DNA of 64,000 nt from Alligator mississippiensis (taxonomy: Eukaryota > Chordata > Crocodylia > Alligatoridae): assembly GCF_030867095.1 (NCBI RefSeq), contig NC_081833.1, forward strand, positions 74,405,395 through 74,469,394, in the 5' to 3' direction. A program made the translations under genes and the position numbers. Position 1 is the first letter of the stretch. Each line of letters begins with the position of its first letter. Positions 59,346-64,000 of this stretch are shown here, one piece after another. The notes beneath the pieces were generated by a model. It was given only the letters and a program-made list of their open reading frames with translations. It ran no database searches and was not told where the DNA came from.

Positions 59346-60191
59346 CACTCCTTGAAGCAGGCATTTTCATGTGTTTGCACAGGGAATCCTTTGAACCCAC
59401 TCCACCCAATTCTGAAATAAAACAGTGTGGGCACAAATATAGGGAAGCCAAATATGTTGAAAATCACACCCATTGAAAGGAAGTGGGTTGGTTTTTTTTG
59501 TCCTGTGCTGAGCCAGTGTACTTTCCATGGCAACACGTTCCTGATGGGGGGTGGATAAAAAAATGCATAACTAAGACAAATTCAAGAAACATTTCAACCT
59601 GAAGAAAACGCAGCTCAGCTTCAACCCCGTGGATTGAAGGTTACCAAAGTAGTCCAGGATGGGTTGATTCCTTTATGGCTCACACAATAGATGTCTAGAT
59701 TTGCTGCGTGATAGCATTGATGCCTTGGCTACATTCCTTCTTGACAAGGTGCTGAAAGTCCTGTTCAGTTGATGTCAGCTTTGGATTGCGTCGGAGGCTG
59801 GTTTATTGATATAAACAGTCTAATGCCTTCACTTTTATCAAATGGCTTGTGACTGACAGTGTTGTAAGCTTGACAGGAAAGCAACAGCAGATTGTGAAAG
59901 GCTGAGCTTTTCCTTGCTGCCAGAGTGTGTGGCTGAGATAGGAACCGGGATGAGAATGCACTGGCTGAGGCTCAGCCTAGATAAGGAGGTAATTCCAGTT
60001 GGCAAGGTGAAGCAAATACGGCCTTGGTGTTTGCTGTGTGTGCACTGTTACTGAAATTGTGCGTGCAGGCATGGCTGCTCAGCATGGAAAATGGCTTAGT
60101 AGATGTCTGATGCACAATTACCACCCCTGGTGCACAATTGCAGGTATAGATTTGATTATACCTTCCACAGAGTAAAGCGACACTTCATTTT

Positions 60192-60290
60192 AATTCATGC
60201 AGGTTATATAGAGTCATGCAGGTTATACAGATGGAGGTTATATATTCACAGATGCAGGTAATATTCATGCAGGTTATATAGATCTAGACT
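60192..60290. repeat. Nascent minisatellite (15-21 bp unit)
   Basis: TTCATGCAGGTTATATAG-like units start near 60198, 60217, 60232, 60253 and 60268. A single unexpanded copy of the same motif is at 58370-58387. Confidence 0.75.
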
Positions 60291-60439
60291 GTGCAGGTGT
60301 GGTAGATACCCTTGCTCCAGGTCACTTGTGCGTGCCCATGTTTCTGCCCAGAAGCAGCGCTAAAAATCTGGCCCTAAAGGATTTGTTTTTCTTGTAATTG
60401 CTTTGTCTTTGGTAGAACCTGTCCATGCCTTACCAAGTA

Positions 60440-60515
60440 GGCCAACCATCCTAGCATGGTTTGAGGCTTTTGACTGATAAGGTCCCTTCCAGCCCCTAGT
60501 ATCCATGAGACTCAG
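60440..60515 (+). mobile_element. CR1-like 3' tail
   Basis: AAGGTCCCTTCCAGCCCCTA then GTATCCATGAGACTC matches a CR1 terminus. The upstream portion is too diverged to place. Confidence 0.55.
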
Positions 60516-63500
60516 AGTGGATTATTCAACAAATTCTATATGTGGAAAGGGGGGGAAGTTTCTTACTGATGTATTTTGATTGAGGATAAATAAAAAGCAT
60601 CCATTCACAATGGGTGCCCTGCTTGTTATTTAAATTTGAATGACAAAAATCAAAGTATACAGCAGTCAGCTGAGTCTTGCTACTCCAACAGCACCTTTTC
60701 AACCACCGTCATCTCCCTTCTTTGGGCATTAGTTCAATTCGGCTGCATTTGTTCAAAGGCTGGGTGGAACAAAAGGGCATTTGGTGTTCTCTGAAACGAT
60801 GACTGTGAGCTAAATTGAACTAGGAGCAAGAAGGCATTCCTGAACCCTGGATCCTGTATGGAGGATATATGATTAGCTAATCCACCTTTACTGTATCCAC
60901 AAGGTTCTCGCATCTGCACTTGGACTGCTCCCAGCTAGTGGGAAAAGCTGTGGCTTTCACTTCTTCTTTCCATATGGTGATGTGCAGAGATCACATTTTC
61001 CCCAGCTTGCTTTCTTTGCTATACTGAGCTACTTTTGGGGATTCCTCCTTGTTTAACTTCTTTATTGCTACTGTCAGATTTTAACATTTAAAACACAATA
61101 CTTATGTATTTTGGCGTTCTCCTATGTCTTTTGTCTTTCATTTCTTGACGTGGTAAGTAGTAAAATGTCTCTGGTATAGCTGGTATATCGGTATTTCATG
61201 AATCATATACAATTATGATGTTGGTTGGTTTCACATATGCTATGGTTTGAAGAAGAACATTGATTCATTTTTTAGTGTGGATTCTAGAGTGGAAATCAAT
61301 GGATTAGTATGGAAACTCTGCTGTAACTTTAGTTGCCATCATACTATAATGATATATAGAATTATGGAGAAAAGAGTGGCAGGAGAACTAAAGTACAGCA
61401 GTCCCCCATCACAGCCACAATGCCTTTAGTCGCCATGGGCTTCCCTTCTGAAGTTGCAATTCATATTCACATCTTGTGCCATTATTTCTCACATAGATGA
61501 AATGAAAAATCTGGGCCTTATTTAGTCTGTATGGATTCAACAAGGTTCAAGCCTATTATCTCCTGTTTTGTTCTCATTAAAGAGTTACATTTGTACATGC
61601 CCATTTCATTCTGGAAAAATGAATTGTGTTATCTTAAAACGAAGATGTGGGTAGATGACCCAATCTCATGCTTCATGTTGCCAGATCATCTGCAGCAGGG
61701 AGGGAAGGCTTGCCTCGCCTACGTGAAATGCATTGCCAAATGCCAAGCTGCTTGGATTTAGAAATGGGGGCAGAGGACATTCGCTCTTCAGCTGCAGATC
61801 AACCACGGTGATCAGGCCGCACCTCTGGGCTCTGATTCACTCTCTGTGGGGTGCAGAAAATATTTGAGGGGTAACTGGGTGATTGGGAGACAGGTGGTCT
61901 CTTTTCTTTAAGTTCAATACTCTCATACTCTGAATTAGTGTCTAAATCAACCCCGCTTAACAGCAGAAAAATCCTGCATAAGTCAGTGGGTTGGCTTGGG
62001 TGCACTGGAAATAAGCTTATGCTTTGTTTTCTGATTACTGCAAAGAAACTAATTATGCAAGAATATATTCTCTCTCTTTCTCCCCCTCACATGTACTCAC
62101 GCACACATCTGCATGTGCATAAAGACACGTGCACATATACACTTCTGGACACGCAGCATGCACTAAATCAATTCAGTGCAAAATTCCAAAAATGAATGAT
62201 TTTTAGGGTGTGATCATTCTGTTCTTAAGATATAATACTCCTCTTCGAATAGATGAATGAACAAGGCCTTGTTGGGTTTTGTTTTTTTTTAAACCAAACA
62301 ATAATTTGAGCTTTCTGAATGTGTGTGCAATGGAAATAAAACTGATGGGAAAGGAAGTAAAAGTTTTAAGAGACTCTCAACAACTTCTATGAAAATATCT
62401 ACAGGGTCAGAAAAGGGAAAAATTCTCTCATGGGTAAACATGTGACTCATTCAAACTGTGCACTAGGAATAAATTACTGGCTATTTCTTGTGGATTTGTT
62501 TCAACATTAACAAACGCTGGTGCTAATCTTGGTTCTGAGGAGAGATTATACATTTTTTCCAGATTATAAAGTATGTTTTTAAATATAGATGAAAGTCCGA
62601 AAGTTACAAGTTGTGCTACTTGATTGAGTGACTCATTCTGGCAATTTGAAAGGAATTCAGCCCAACTCCATTTGCTAAAGTTTGGTTTCCGAACACAACA
62701 ATCAACCTTAGGTTTTCTGTTCTGAGAAGGACAAAACACTCGTGTTTGGTAGGGTGACCTTGCAAATGCTATTTGCATCTTTTTAGAAACAGGTATGAAG
62801 CATTACTGGCATGCCACGTAACAAGAAACTTTGCATGCTTTGCTTTACATAAGCCTTCTGTGCTGTTGATTTATACAACAGCATACAACTGCACTTGGAG
62901 AGACTAATCTCACATTACTGGCGTATTAAAATACCAAGCAATCAATGGCAGAAGATTTATTTTCTGGTGCCACCTTCTAAACTGCATCTATGAATGCAGA
63001 ACTAGTAAACATCTGCATTCGGCTTTGTTTTCCACCACCCGCACAGCTCAGCAGTGTTTGCTCAGGACTAAAGCAGACATAAAGACCAGAGGACTGCTGG
63101 ATTATTTCATTGAACAAGGCATCACATTTCCCTGCATTCAAACAGGGACATAATTGTCCTTTGAGAAAACTCAGCAAAACTAATGCATTTACAGAAATAA
63201 AGAAAAATATATATCCTAGATGAAAGATTATTCAAAATGTAGGCGCTTTCTTCTTATTGCCTGCTTTCTGGGAAGCCCTACCAGGAGCCATATATGTAGA
63301 TATGTTCATATGAATATGCTAATAGTAAATAACTAAATCCTTTCTACCATCAAATAGTATTTTGCATATCAGTGGTGGTTTCCAGTGGTTCTTCTATGCA
63401 TCTTATTTTGGAGGTTCATTGTCTATATTTGTTTCAAACTCTCTTGGAATTTTTCTGTTGATTTTGGTGGGCTTGGGATATAGCCTTAAATGTACATTGT

Positions 63501-64000
63501 GCATTTACAGCTATGACTCTCATTAAGATCCGCCAAGACGCCAGGGTGGCAGAAACCCTTTTTCTTTCTTCTTTCTTTTTTTGTTGTATCCTAACTTGCT
63601 TCATCCTGGTCACAAAGTAGAATCATATCCAGACCAATGGCACCAAATGGCGCTGCAGAAATACTGAGGAATGATGTTTTTAATCCCCTACAGAAGGCAC
63701 ACTACAATTGAGGGGTGGGAAAAGGACACTAAATGATCCAGATGACTTGATCAGGCTTTTCAATCTCTAGTTCCTCTCATTCTCTTATCTTTAGAGATTC
63801 TTTTCTTTTTCCCACTCTTTTTCAAGCAAATTCTCAAATTCCTGTGAGCAAGACAGCAAGAGTGAAGTTGCTCCTTCTCACTGACAGTGAATCTTTTGAA
63901 TACCTCCCAATGCATCTGGTTTACACAGGTGTTCAGAGCACGGTTTCAATAAAAGTGAAGTATACTCACGTGCATCATTCCTGTTTTTATGAATGCAGAT

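Larger units (their letters stand above)
53171..64000. other. Intergenic region upstream of CA5A
   Basis: No exon was recognised. BANP is expected beyond CA5A from human synteny, but no BANP-like coding block was seen. The region contains a Tigger-like transposon (53523-54067), a CR1/L3-like remnant (56157-56780), a duplicated 63-bp segment (58331-58393 and 60154-60217), a CR1 tail (60440-60515), an interspersed repeat (59223-59345) and a CA-rich tract (62085-62160). Confidence 0.7.

Noticed and set aside
61799..62005. Minus-strand frame with an acidic, protein-like stretch (DTNSEYESIELKEK)
   Set aside because: No splice sites or family match were found; it may be an old LINE remnant or chance.

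Overview
This is vertebrate nuclear DNA with large introns, GT-AG splice sites, CpG-island first exons and old interspersed repeats. The likely source is a reptile, most probably a crocodilian, with turtle as the main alternative. CR1 LINE 3' ends recur on both strands, one ending in tandem TCTATGAA units. MIR-like SINEs, a Tigger-like element and small hairpin MITEs are also present. No Alu or L1 was recognised. The species call is inference from repeat style.

Two protein-coding genes can be read, both on the minus strand. SLC7A5 (LAT1, the leucine and aromatic amino-acid exchanger) occupies the left part. Exon 1 (28332-28881) and exon 2 (12172-12297) are here and the rest lies beyond the left edge. 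CA5A (mitochondrial carbonic anhydrase 5A) is complete: seven coding exons from 53056 down to 39589 give a 306-residue enzyme. The SLC7A5-CA5A neighbourhood matches human 16q24.2, where BANP lies next. No BANP exon was recognised in 53-64 kb.

Layout: 1-12171 is partial SLC7A5 intron 2. 12298-28331 is SLC7A5 intron 1, which holds a 13-copy minisatellite of about 38 bp close to the exon 1 donor. 28260-29160 is the SLC7A5 CpG island and promoter. 29040-30700 is a second tandem array on the upstream side of the promoter. 30.7-39.6 kb is the intergenic gap, with another minisatellite at 33.3-33.8 kb and a possible CA5A 3'UTR. 39.6-53.1 kb is CA5A, with an A-B-A-B tandem array in its intron 1. 53.1-64 kb is upstream intergenic DNA with a Tigger-like element and CR1/L3 fragments.

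The genes are metabolic neighbours, not an operon: LAT1 imports amino acids at the plasma membrane and CA5A supplies bicarbonate in the mitochondrial matrix. The most notable non-genic signals are three unrelated tandem arrays next to the two first exons, donor-like motifs in the SLC7A5 intron 1 array, and three exact ATTGCATCA (ATF4/C-EBP composite) 9-mers in SLC7A5 introns. No wholly new gene system was found.
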